Positions 1 through 11,918 of a stretch of DNA of 64,000 nucleotides are shown one piece after another (position 1 is the first letter of the stretch; each line of letters starts with the position of its first letter). The position numbers and the translations under genes were made by a program. The notes under the pieces were generated by a model. The model searched no databases and had not been told where the DNA came from. It saw only the letters and a program-made list of their open reading frames with translations. This DNA is from Prosopocoilus inquinatus. Lineage: Eukaryota; Arthropoda; Insecta; Coleoptera; Lucanidae. Where the stretch lies: the NCBI GenBank assembly GCA_036172665.1, contig CM069872.1:25858001-25922000 (forward strand), in the 5' to 3' direction.

Positions 1-367
1 CAACACGCATTAGCGTTGTTCCTGTAATGTATCTAATCGATCCTTACTCATCTATCATGTTATTTGACGTTTGGACGGACTCCAGTAACTCGGATGTGAG
101 ATACAAAGTTATCGGACGCAGCAGAAGCTGGAAATAGTTTTGAACGAAACAACACGTATTAGCGTTGTTCCTGTGATGTATCTAAACGATCCTTACTTAT
201 CTAACATGTTATTTGACGTTTGGATGGACTCCAGTAAGTCTGATGTGAGTTACAAAGTTTTTGGACGCAGCAGGAGCTAGAAATAGTTTTAAACGAAACA
301 ACACGTATTAGCGTTGTTCCTGTGCTGTATCTAATCGATCCTTACTTATCTATCATGTTATTTGACG

Positions 368-384
368 TTTCGATGGACTCCAGT
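368..384 (+). other. CENP-B-box-like motif (example copy, monomer positions 70-86)
   Basis: TTTCGATGGACTCCAGT lines up without gaps with the mammalian CENP-B box (YTTCGTTGGAARCGGGA) at 11 of 17 positions, and at 7 of the 9 core positions (TTCG, the central A, and the C and last G of CGGG). It is in the C, E, G, I, P, Q and S4 types. A, B, D, F, H, J, L and R have TTTGG there, which breaks TTCG. The comparison is from memory of the box; chance similarity is quite possible and no binding is shown. Confidence 0.25.
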
Positions 385-743
385 AACTTTGATGTGAGAT
401 ACGACGTTTTCGGACGCAGCAGAAGCTGGAAATAGTTTTAAACGAAACAACACGTATTAGCGTTGTTCCTGTGATGTATCTAATCGATCCTTACTCATCT
501 ATCCTGTTATTTGACGTTTGGACGGACTCCAGTAACTCTGATGAGAGATACGACGTTTTCGGACGCAGCAGAAGCTGGAAATAGTTTTAAACGAGACAAC
601 ACGCATTAGCGTTGTTCCTGTGATGTATCTAATCGATCCTTACTCATCTGTCATGTTATTTGACGTTTCGATGGACTCCAGTAACTCTAATGTGAGAAAC
701 GAAATTTTCGGACGCAGCAGAAGCTGGAAATAGTTATAAACGA

Positions 744-765
744 AACAACACGCATTAGCGTTGTT
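744..765. other. Dyad symmetry across the monomer start (example copy)
   Basis: AACAAC at 744-749 faces GTTGTT at 760-765 over a 10-base spacer, with a further CGC/GCG pairing inside in the CGCATT monomers. CGTATT monomers keep the outer arms but weaken the inner pair. R monomers (GCGTCTTTCC) lose the right arm. Short dyads are common in satellites; a role in cruciform formation or protein binding is only a possibility. Confidence 0.5.
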
Positions 766-1091
766 CCTGTGATGTATCTAATCGATCCTTACTTATCTAT
801 CATGTTATTTGACGTTTGGATGGACTCCAGTAACCCTGACGTGAGATACGAAGTTCTCGGACGCAGCAGAAGCTGGAAATAGTTTTAAACGAAACAACAC
901 GCATTAGCGTTGTTCCTGTGATGTATCTAATCGATCCTTACTCATCTATCATGTTATTTGGCGTTTCGATGGACTCCAGTAACTCTGATGTGAGATACAA
1001 AGTTATCGGACGCAGCAGAAGCTGGAAATAGTTTTGAACGAAACAACACGTATTAGCGTTGTTCCTGTGATGTATCTAAACGATCCTTACT

Positions 1092-1093
1092 TT
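1092..1093. other. 1-bp deletion in an H monomer
   Basis: The usual CTTACTTATCTAAC reads CTTACTTTCTAAC here, one A missing. The matching H monomers at 11,472 and 12,664 keep the A, so the loss is private to this copy and later than the duplication, or is an assembly error. Confidence 0.85.
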
Positions 1094-1936
1094 CTAACAT
1101 GTTATTTGACGTTTGGATGGACTCCAGTAAGTCTGATGTGAGATATAAAGTTTTTGGACGCAGCAGGAGTTAGAAATAGTTTTAAACGAAACAACACGTA
1201 TTAGCGTTGTTCCTGTGCTGTATCTAGTCGATCCTTACTTATCTATCATGTTATTTGACGTTTCGATGGACTCCAGTAACTCTGATGTGAGATGCGACGT
1301 TTTCGGACGCAGCAGAAGCTGGAAATAGTTTTAAACGAAACAACACGTATTAGCGTTGTTCCTGTGATGTATCTAATCGATCCTTACTCATCTATCATGT
1401 TATTTGACGTTTGGACGGACTCCAGTACCTCTGATGAGAGATACAAAGTTCTCGGACGCAGTAGAAGCTGGAAATAGTTTTGAACGAAACAACACGTATT
1501 AGCGTTGTTCCTGTGATGTATCTAAACGATCCTTACTTATCTAACATGTTATTTGCCGTTTGCATGGACTCCAGTAAGTCTGATGTGAGATACGATGTTT
1601 TCGGACGCAGCAGAAGCTGGAAATAGTTTTAAACGAAACAACACGCATTAGCGTTGTTCCTGTGATGTATCTAATCGATCCTTACTTATCTATCATGTTA
1701 TTTGACGTTTGGATGGACTCCAGTAAGTCTGATGTGAGATACGACGTTTTCGGACGCAGCAGAAGCTGGAAATAGTTTTAAACGAAACAACACGCATTAG
1801 CGTTGTTCCTGTGATGTATCTAAACGATCCTTACTTATCTAACATGTTGTTTGACGTTTGGATGGACTCCAGTAAGTCTGATGTGAGATACAAAGTTTTT
1901 GGACGCAGCAGGAGCTAGAAATAGTTTTAAACGAAA

Positions 1937-2979
1937 CAACACGCATTAGCGTTGTTCCTGTAATGTATCTAATCGATCCTTACTCATCTATCATGTTATT
2001 TGACGTTTGGACGGACTCCAGTAACTCGGATGTGAGATACAAAGTTATCGGACGCAGCAGAAGCTGGAAATAGTTTTGAACGAAACAACACGTATTAGCG
2101 TTGTTCCTGTGATGTATCTAAACGATCCTTACTTATCTAACATGTTATTTGACGTTTGGATGGACTCCAGTATGTCTGATGTGAGTTACAAAGTTTTTGG
2201 ACGCAGCAGGAGCTAGAAATAGTTTTAAACGAAACAACACGTATTAGCGTTGTTCCTGTGCTGTATCTAATCGACCCTTACTCATCTATCATGTTATTTG
2301 GCGTTTCGATGGACTCCAGTAGCTCTGATGTGAGATACGACGTTCTTGGACGCAGCAGGAGCTGGAAATAGTTTTAAACGAAACAACACGTATTAGCGTT
2401 GTTCCTGTGCTGTATCTAATCGATCCTTATTCATCTATCATGTTATTTGGCGTTTCGATGGACTCCAGTAGCTCTGATGTGAGATACGACGTTTTCGGAC
2501 GCAGCAGAAGCTGGAAATAGTTTTAAACGAAACAACACGCATTAGCGTCTTTCCTGTGATGTATCTAATCGATCCTTACTCATCTATCATGTTATTTGAC
2601 GTTTGGACGGACTCCAGTAACTCTGATGTGAGATACAATGTTATCGGACGCAGCAGAAGCTGGAAATAGTTTTGAACGAAACAACACGTATTAGCGTTGT
2701 TCCTGTGATGTATCTAAACGATCCTTACTTATCTAACATGTTATTTGACGTATGGATGGACTCCAGTAAGTCTGATGTGAGATACAAAGTTTTTGGACGC
2801 AGCAGAAGCTGGAAATAGTTTTGAACGAAACAAGACGTATTAGCGTTGTTCCTGTGATGTATCTAAACGATCCTTACTTATCTAACATGTTGTTTGACGT
2901 TTGGATGGACTCCAGTAAGTCTGATGTGAGATACAAAGTTTTTGGACGCAGCAGGAGCTAGAAATAGTTTTAAACGAAA
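1937..2979 (+). repeat. Family-1 short block, 7 monomers: A B P Q R H H
   Basis: A deleted HOR in which B is followed directly by P, skipping C to L. Its B monomer carries TATGTCTG in place of TAAGTCTG, and the last H starts CAAGACG. Both marks recur in the block at 13,558-14,600, which has the same order. The P monomer here has an exclusive TCGACCC. Confidence 0.88.
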
Positions 2980-5511
2980 CAACACGCATTAGCGTTGTTC
3001 CTGTAATGTATCTAATCGATCCTTCTCATCTATCATGTTATTTGACGTTTGGACGGACTCCAGTAACTCGGATGTGAGATACAAAGTTATCGGACGCAGC
3101 AGAAGCTGGAAATAGTTTTGAACGAAACAACACGTATTAGCGTTGTTCCTGTGATGTATCTAAACGATCCTTACTTATCTAACATGTTATTTGACGTTTG
3201 GATGGACTCCAGTAAGTCTGATGTGAGTTACAAAGTTTTTGGACGCAGCAGGAGCTAGAAATAGTTTTAAACGAAACAACACGTATTAGCGTTGTTCCTG
3301 TGCTGTATCTAATCGATCCTTACTTATCTATCATGTTATTTGACGTTTCGATGGACTCCAGTAACTCTGATGTGAGATACGACGTTTTCGGACGCAGCAG
3401 AAGCTGGAAATAGTTTTAAACGAAACAACACGTATTAGCGTTGTTCCTGTGATGTATCTAATCGATCCTTACTCATCTATCCTGTTATTTGACGTTTGGA
3501 CGGACTCCAGTAACTCTGATGAGAGATACGAAGTTTTCGGACGCAGCAGAAGCTGGAAATAGTTTTAAACGAGACAACACGCATTAGCGTTGTTCCTGTG
3601 ATGTATCTAATCGATCCTTACTCATCTATCATGTTATTTGACGTTTCGATGGACTCCAGTAACTCTAATGTGAGAAACGAAATTTTCGGATGCAGCAGAA
3701 GCTGGAAATAGTTATAAACGAAACAACACGCATTAGCGTTGTTCCTGTGATGTATCTAATCGATCCTTACTTATCTATCATGTTATTTGACGTTTGGATG
3801 GACTCCAGTAACCCTGACGTGAGATACGAAGTTCTCGGACGCAGCAGAAGCTGGAAATAGTTTTAAACGAAACAACACGCATTAGCGTTGTTCCTGTGAT
3901 GTATCTAATCGATCCTTACTCATCTATCATGTTATTTGGCGTTTCGATGGACTCCAGTAACTCTGATGTGAGATACAATGTTATCGGACGCAGCAGAAGC
4001 TGGAAATAGTTTTGAACGAAACAACACGTATTAGCGTTGTTCCTGTGATGTATCTAAACGATCCTTACTTATCTAACATGTTATTTGACGTTTGGATGGA
4101 CTCCAGTAAGTCTGATGTGAGATACAAAGTTCTCGGACGCAGCAGAAGCTGGAAATAGTTTTAAACGAAACAACACGCATTAGCGTTGTTCCTGTGATGT
4201 ATCTAATCGATCCTTACTCATCTATCATGTTATTTGGCGTTTCGATGGACTCCAGTAACTCTGATGTGAGATACAAAGTTATCGGACGCAGCAGAAGCTG
4301 GAAATAGTTTTGAACGAAACAACACGTATTAGCGTTGTTCCTGTGATGTATCAAAACGATCCTTACTTATCTAACATGTTATTTGACGTTTGGATGGACT
4401 CCAGTAAGTCTGATGTGAGATACAAAGTTTTTGGACGCAGCAGGAGTTAGAAATAGTTTTAAACGAAACAACACGTATTAGCGTTGTTCCTGTGCTGTAT
4501 CTAATCGATCCTTACTTATCTATCATGTTATTTGACGTTTCGATGGACTCCAGTAACTCTGATGTGAGATGCGACGTTTTCGGACGCAGCAGAAGCTGGA
4601 AATAATTTTAAACGAAACAACACGTATTAGCGTTGTTCCTGTGATGTATCTAACCGATCCTTACTCATCTATCATGTTATTTGACGTTTGGACGGACTCC
4701 AGTACCTCTGATGTGAGATACAAAGTTCTCGGACGCAGTAGAAGCTGGAAATAGTTTTGAACGAAACAACACGTATTAGCGTTGTTCCTGTGATGTATCT
4801 AAACGATCCTTACTTATCTAACATGTTATTTGCCGTTTGCATGGATTCCAGTAAGTCTGATGTGAGATACGATGTTTTCGGACGCAGCAGAAGCTGGAAA
4901 TAGTTTTAAACGAAACAACACGCATTAGCGTTGTTCCTGTGATGTATCTAATCGATCCTTACTTATCTATCATGTTATTTGACGTTTGGATGGACTCCAG
5001 TAAGTCTGATGTGAGATACGACGTTTTCGGACGCAGCAGAAGCTGGAAATAGTTTTAAACGAAACAACACGCATTAGCGTTGTTCCTGTGATGTATCTAA
5101 TCGATCCTTACTCATCTATCATGTTATTTGGCGTTTCGATGGACTCCAGTAGCTCTGATGTGAGATACGACGTTCTTGGACGCAGCAGGAGCTGGAAATA
5201 GTTTTAAACGAAACAACACGTATTAGCGTTGTTCCTGTGCTGTATCTAATCGATCCTTACTCATCTATCATGTTATTTGGCGTTTCGATGGACTCCAGTA
5301 GCTCTGATGTGAGATACGACGTTTTCGGACGCAGCAGAAGCTGGAAATAGTTTTAAACGAAACAACACGCATTAGCGTCTTTCCTGTGATGTATCTAATC
5401 GATCCTTACTCATCTATCATGTTATTTGACGTTTGGACGGACTCCAGTAACTCTGATGTGAGATACAATGTTATCGGACGCAGCAGAAGCTGGAAATAGT
5501 TTTGAACGAAA
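2980..5511 (+). repeat. Family-1 HOR, 17 monomers: A to R without the closing H
   Basis: Order A B C D E F G H G H I J K L P Q R, that is the canonical HOR up to R. The first H of the doubled G H pair ends in CTCGG and AGAAGCTGG rather than TTTGG and AGGAGTTAG. Its E monomer has the mark TTTTCGGATGCAGC, also present at 5,959 and 15,197. The block corresponds to 14,601-17,133. Confidence 0.9.
3024..3025. other. 1-bp deletion in an A monomer
   Basis: ATCCTTACTCATC reads ATCCTTCTCATC, one A missing. The corresponding A monomer at 14,601 is intact, so the loss is private to this copy. It explains why the following marker monomers sit one base short of a multiple of 149. Confidence 0.85.
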
Positions 5512-6852
5512 CAACACGTATTAGCGTTGTTCCTGTGATGTATCTAAACGATCCTTACTTATCTATCATGTTATTTGACGTTTGGATGGACTCCAGTAAC
5601 CCTGACGTGAGATACGAAGTTCTCGGACGCAGCAGAAGCTGGAAATAGTTTTAAACGAAACAACACGCATTAGCGTTGTTCCTGTGATGTATCTAATCGA
5701 TCCTTACTCATCTATCATGTTATTTGGCGTTTCGATGGACTCCAGTAACTCTGATGTGAGATACAAAGTTATCGGACGCAGCAGAAGCTGGAAATAGTTT
5801 TGAACGAAACAACACGCATTAGCGTTGTTCCTGTGATGTATCTAATCGATCCTTACTTATCTATCATGTTATTTGACGTTTGGATGGACTCCAGTAACCC
5901 TGACGTGAGATACGAAGTTCTCGGACGCAGCAGAAGCTGGAAATAGTTTTAAACGAGACAACACGCATTAGCGTTGTTCCTGTGATGTATCTAATCGATC
6001 CTTACTCATCTATCATGTTATTTGACGTTTCGATGGACTCCAGTAACTCTAATGTGAGAAACGAAATTTTCGGATGCAGCAGAAGCTGGAAATAGTTATA
6101 AACGAAACAACACGCATTAGCGTTGTTCCTGTGATGTATCTAATCGATCCTTACTTATCTATCATGTTATTTGACGTTTGGATGGACTCCAGTAACCCTG
6201 ACGTGAGATACGAAGTTCTCGGACGCAGCAGAAGCTGGAAATAGTTTTAAACGAAACAACACGCATTAGCGTTGTTCCTGTGATGTATCTAATCGATCCT
6301 TACTCATCTATCATGTTATTTGGCGTTTCGATGGACTCCAGTAACTCTGATGTGAGATACAAAGTTATCGGACGCAGCAGAAGCTGGAAATAGTTTTGAA
6401 CGAAACAACACGTATTAGCGTTGTTCCTGTGATGTATCTAAACGATCCTTACTTATCTAACATGTTATTTGACGTTTGGATGGACTCCAGTAAGTCTGAT
6501 GTGAGATACAAAGTTCTCGGACGCAGCAGAAGCTGGAAATAGTTTTAAACGAAACAACACGCATTAGCGTTGTTCCTGTGATGTATCTAATCGATCCTTA
6601 CTCATCTATCATGTTATTTGGCGTTTCGATGGACTCCAGTAACTCTGATGTGAGATACAAAGTTATCGGACGCAGCAGAAGCTGGAAATAGTTTTGAACG
6701 AAACAACACGTATTAGCGTTGTTCCTGTGATGTATCAAAACGATCCTTACTTATCTAACATGTTATTTGACGTTTGGATGGACTCCAGTAAGTCTGATGT
6801 GAGATACAAAGTTTTTGGACGCAGCAGGAGTTAGAAATAGTTTTAAACGAAA
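5512..6852 (+). repeat. Rearranged family-1 block, 9 monomers: F* G F E F G H G H
   Basis: The first monomer is a hybrid: it begins like H (CGTATT, TAAACG) and ends like F (ATCATG, CCCTGACG, AAGTTCTCGG). The same hybrid occurs at 17,134. The next G and F are shared with 17,283-17,580, then the two regions part: here E (with GAGACAAC and GGATGCAGC) follows. Three F monomers within five units show a local reshuffle of the E F G segment. Confidence 0.85.
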
Positions 6853-7895
6853 CAACACGTATTAGCGTTGTTCCTGTGCTGTATCTAATCGATCCTTACT
6901 TATCTATCATGTTATTTGACGTTTCGATGGACTCCAGTAACTCTGATGTGAGATGCGACGTTTTCGGACGCAGCAGAAGCTGGAAATAGTTTTAAACGAA
7001 ACAACACGTATTAGCGTTGTTCCTGTGATGTATCTAACCGATCCTTACTCATCTATCATGTTATTTGACGTTTGGACGGACTCCAGTACCTCTGATGAGA
7101 GATACAAAGTTCTCGGACGCAGTAGAAGCTGGAAATAGTTTTGAACGAAACAACACGTATTAGCGTTGTTCCTGTGATGTATCTAAACGATCCTTACTTA
7201 TCTAACATGTTATTTGCCGTTTGCATGGATTCCAGTAAGTCTGATGTGAGATACGATGTTTTCGGACGCAGCAGAAGCTGGAAATAGTTTTAAACGAAAC
7301 AACACGCATTAGCGTTGTTCCTGTGATGTATCTAATCGATCCTTACTTATCTATCATGTTATTTGACGTTTGGATGGACTCCAGTAAGTCTGATGTGAGA
7401 TACGACGTTTTCGGACGCAGCAGAAGCTGGAAATAGTTTTAAACGAAACAACACGCATTAGCGTTGTTCCTGTGATGTATCTAATCGATCCTTACTCATC
7501 TATCATGTTATTTGGCGTTTCGATGGACTCCAGTAGCTCTGATGTGAGATACGACGTTCTTGGACGCAGCAGGAGCTGGAAATAGTTTTAAACGAAACAA
7601 CACGTATTAGCGTTGTTCCTGTGCTGTATCTAATCGATCCTTACTCATCTATCATGTTATTTGGCGTTTCGATGGACTCCAGTAGCTCTGATGTGAGATA
7701 CGACGTTTTCGGACGCAGCAGAAGCTGGAAATAGTTTTAAACGAAACAACACGCATTAGCGTCTTTCCTGTGATGTATCTAATCGATCCTTACTCATCTA
7801 TCATGTTATTTGACGTTTGGACGGACTCCAGTAACTCTGATGTGAGATACAATGTTATCGGACGCAGCAGAAGCTGGAAATAGTTTTGAACGAAA
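6853..7895 (+). repeat. Family-1 partial HOR, 7 monomers: I J K L P Q R
   Basis: This is the second of three I-to-R segments spaced by exactly 16 monomers (2,384 bp; I monomers at 4,469, 6,853 and 9,237). J has the TAACCG variant shared with the I J pairs at 4,618, 16,240, 20,114, 33,349 and 37,223. K carries GGATTCC instead of GGACTCC. Confidence 0.88.
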
Positions 7896-10428
7896 CAACA
7901 CGTATTAGCGTTGTTCCTGTGATGTATCTAAACGATCCTTACTTATCTAACATGTTATTTGACGTTTGGATGGACTCCAGTAAGTCTGATGTGAGTTACA
8001 AAGTTTTTGGACGCAGCAGGAGCTAGAAATAGTTTTAAACGAAACAACACGTATTAGCGTTGTTCCTGTGCTGTATCTAATCGATCCTTACTTATCTATC
8101 ATGTTATTTGACGTTTCGATGGACTCCAGTAACTCTGATGTGAGATACGACGATTTCTTACGCAGCAGAAGCTGGAAATAGTTTTAAACGAAACAACACG
8201 TATTAGCGTTGTTCCTGTGATGTATCTAATCGATCCTTACTCATCTATCCTGTTATTTGACGTTTGGACGGACTCCAGTAACTCTGATGAGAGATACGAC
8301 GTTTTCGGACGCAGCAGAAGCTGGAAATAGTTTTAAACGAGACAACACCCATTAGCGTTGTTCCTGTGATGTATCTAATCGATCCTTACTCATCTATCAT
8401 GTTATTTGACGTTTCGATGGACTCCAGTAACTCTAATGTGAGAAACGAAATTTTCGGACGCAGCAGAAGCTGGAAATATTTATAAACGAAACAACACGCA
8501 TTAGCGTTGTTCCTGTGATGTATCTAATCGATCCTTACTTATCTATCATGTTATTTGACGTTTGGATGGACTCCAGTAACCCTGACGTGAGATACGAAGT
8601 TCTCGGACGCAGCAGAAGCTGGAAATAGTTTTAAACGAAACAACACGCATTAGCGTTGTTCCTGTGATGTATCTAATCGATCCTTACTCATCTATCATGT
8701 TATTTGGCGTTTCGATGGACTCCAGTAACTCTGATGTGAGATACAAAGTTATCGGACGCAGCAGAAGCTGGAAATAGTTTTGAACGAAACAACACGTATT
8801 AGCGTTGTTCCTGTGATGTATCTAAACGATCCTTACTTATCTAACATGTTATTTGACGTTTGGATGGACTCCAGTAAGTCTGATGTGAGATACAAAGTTC
8901 TCGGACGCAGCAGAAGCTGGAAATAATTTTAAACGAAACAACACGCATTAGCGTTGTTCCTGTGATGTATCTAATCGATCCTTACTCATCTATCATGTTA
9001 TTTGGCGTTTCGATGGACTCCAGTAACTCTGATGTGAGATACAAAGTTATCGGACGCAGCAGAAGCTGGAAATAGTTTTGAACGAAACAACACGTATTAG
9101 CGTTGTTCCTGTGATGTATCAAAACGATCCTTACTTATCTGACATGTTATTTGACGTTTGGATGGACTCCAGTAAGTCTGATGTGAGATACAAAGTTTTT
9201 GGACGCAGCAGGAGTTAGAAATAGTTTTAAACGAAACAACACGTATTAGCGTTGTTCCTGTGCTGTATCTAATCGATCCTTACTTATCTATCATGTTATT
9301 TGACGTTTCGATGGACTCCAGTAACTCTGATGTGAGATTCGACGTTTTCGGACGCAGCAGAAGCTGGAAATAGTTTTAAACGAAACAACACGTATTAGCG
9401 TTGTTCCTGTGATGTATCTAACCGATCCTTACTCATCTATCATGTTATTTGACGTTTGGACGGACTCCAGTACCTCTGATGAGAGATACAAAGTTCTCGG
9501 ACGCAGTAGAAGCTGGAAATAGTTTTGAACGAAACAACACGTATTAGCGTTGTTCCTGTGATGTATCTAAACGATCCTTACTTATCTAACATGTTATTTG
9601 CCGTTTGCATGGATTCCAGTAAGTCTGATGTGAGATACGATGTTTTCGGACGCAGCAGAAGCTGGAAATAGTTTTAAACGAAACAACACGCATTAGCGTT
9701 GTTCCTGTGATGTATCTAATCGATCCTTACTTATCTATCATGTTATTTGACGTTTGGATGGACTCCAGTAAGTCTGATGTGAGATACGACGTTTTCGGAC
9801 GCAGCAGAAGCTGGAAATAGTTTTAAACGAAACAACACGCATTAGCGTTGTTCCTGTGATGTATCTAATCGATCCTTACTCATCTATCATGTTATTTGGC
9901 GTTTCGATGGACTCCAGTAGCTCTGATGTGAGATACGACGTTCTTGGACGCAGCAGGAGCTGGAAATAGTTTTAAACGAAACAACACGTATTAGCGTTGT
10001 TCCTGTGCTGTATCTAATCGATCCTTACTCATCTATCATGTTATTTGGCGTTTCGATGGACTCCAGTAGCTCTGATGTGAGATACGACGTTTTCGGACGC
10101 AGCAGAAGCTGGAAATAGTTTTAAACGAAACAACACGCATTAGCGTCTTTCCTGTGATGTATCTAATCTATCCTTACTCATCTATCATGTTATTTGACGT
10201 TTGGACGGACTCCAGTAACTCTGATGTGAGATACAATGTTATCGGACGCAGCAGAAGCTGGAAATAGTTTTGAACGAAACAACACGTATTAGCGTTGTTC
10301 CTGTGATGTATCTAAACGATCCTTACTTATCTAACATGTTATTTGACGTTTGGATGGACTCCAGTAAGTCTGATGTGAGATACAAAGTTTTTGGACGCAG
10401 CAGGAGCTAGAAATAGTTTTAAACGAAA
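7896..10428 (+). repeat. Family-1 HOR lacking A, 17 monomers: B C D E F G H G H I J K L P Q R H
   Basis: R at 7,747 is joined straight to B, so one H A pair is missing. The C monomer at 8,045 has TTTCTTACGCAGC in place of TTTTCGGACGCAGC; the same TTACG mark is in the C at 32,008, linking this HOR to the canonical one at 31,710. The I monomer at 9,237 has GATTCGACG in place of GATGCGACG. The E monomer has CACCCATT and AAATATTT. Confidence 0.88.
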
Positions 10429-11918
10429 CAACACGCATTAGCGTTGTTCCTGTAATGTATCTAATCGATCCTTACTCATCTATCATGTTATTTGACGTTT
10501 GGACGGACTCCAGTAACTCGGATGTGAGATACAAAGTTATCGGACGCAGCAGAAGCTGGAAATAGTTTTGAACGAAACAACACGTATTAGCGTTGTTCCT
10601 GTGATGTATCTAAACGATCCTTACTTATCTAACATGCTATTTGACGTTTGGATGGACTCCAGTAAGTCTGATGTGAGTTACAAAGTTTTTGGACGCAGCA
10701 GGAGCTAGAAATAGTTTTAAACGAAACAACACGTATTAGCGTTGTTCCTGTGCTGTATCTAATCGATCCTTACTTATCTATCATGTTATTTGACGTTTCG
10801 ATGGACTCCAGTAACTTTGATGTGAGATACGACGTTTTCGGACGCAGCAGAAGCTGGAAATAGTTTTAAACGAAACAACACGTATTAGCGTTGTTCCTGT
10901 GATGTATCTAATCGATCCTTACTCATCTATCCTGTTATTTGACGTTTGGACGGACTCCAGTAACTCTGATGAGAGATACGACGTTTTCGGACGCAGCAGA
11001 AGCTGGAAATAGTTTTAAACGAGACAACACGCATTAGCGTTGTTCCTGTGATGTATCTAATCGATCCTTACTCATCTGTCATGTTATTTGACGTTTCGAT
11101 GGACTCCAGTAACTCTAATGTGAGAAACGAAATTTTCGGACGCAGCAGAAGCTGGAAATAGTTATAAACGAAACAACACGCATTAGCGTTGTTCCTGTGA
11201 TGTATCTAATCGATCCTTACTTATCTATCATGTTATTTGACGTTTGGATGGACTCCAGTAACCCTGACGTGAGATACGAAGTTCTCGGACGCAGCAGAAG
11301 CTGGAAATAGTTTTAAACGAAACAACACGCATTAGCGTTGTTCCTGTGATGTATCTAATCGATCCTTACTCATCTATCATGTTATTTGGCGTTTCGATGG
11401 ACTCCAGTAACTCTGATGTGAGATACAAAGTTATCGGACGCAGCAGAAGCTGGAAATAGTTTTGAACGAAACAACACGTATTAGCGTTGTTCCTGTGATG
11501 TATCTAAACGATCCTTACTTATCTAACATGTTATTTGACGTTTGGATGGACTCCAGTAAGTCTGATGTGAGATACAAAGTTTTTGGACGCAGCAGGAGTT
11601 AGAAATAGTTTTAAACGAAACAACACGTATTAGCGTTGTTCCTGTGCTGTATCTAGTCGATCCTTACTTATCTATCATGTTATTTGACGTTTCGATGGAC
11701 TCCAGTAACTCTGATGTGAGATGCGACGTTTTCGGACGCAGCAGAAGCTGGAAATAGTTTTAAACGAAACAACACGTATTAGCGTTGTTCCTGTGATGTA
11801 TCTAATCGATCCTTACTCATCTATCATGTTATTTGACGTTTGGACGGACTCCAGTACCTCTGATGAGAGATACAAAGTTCTCGGACGCAGTAGAAGCTGG
11901 AAATAGTTTTGAACGAAA
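10429..11918 (+). repeat. Family-1 block, 10 monomers: A B C D E F G H I J
   Basis: A close copy of 1-1,489, with the same TAACTTT in C, CTGTCATG in E and TAGTCG in I. It is followed not by K but by a restart at C (11,919), the sign of an 8-monomer tandem duplication. The B monomer has CATGCTATTT, a private change. Confidence 0.9.

Larger units (their letters stand above)
1..1936 (+). repeat. Family-1 HOR block, 13 monomers: A B C D E F G H I J K L H
   Basis: This contracted form of the 18-mer HOR lacks the second G H pair and the P Q R segment. The C monomer has the private variant TAACTTTGATG and the E monomer has CATCTGTCATG; both recur at 10,727 and 11,025, showing that this block has a copy at 10,429. 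The I monomer has TAGTCG instead of TAATCG, also shared with the copies at 11,621 and 12,813. The H monomer at 1,044 is 148 bp. Confidence 0.9.

Noticed and set aside
36..41. ATCGAT and other short palindromes as regulatory operators
   Set aside because: They occur in nearly every TAATCG monomer and are lost in TAAACG ones by a single base; there is no adjacent gene for them to regulate.
267..279. GAGCTAGAAATAG, identical to 13 bases of the engineered Cas9 single-guide RNA scaffold
   Set aside because: The flanking bases do not match the scaffold (no downstream AAGTTAAAATAAGG), and the string is simply part of B and H monomers, repeated many times. A coincidence, not a vector trace.
440..600. 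TTTCGTTTAAAAC on the minus strand at monomer ends as a CENP-B box
   Set aside because: Only TTCG, the central A and one C of the nine core bases match, fewer than for the motif at monomer positions 70-86.
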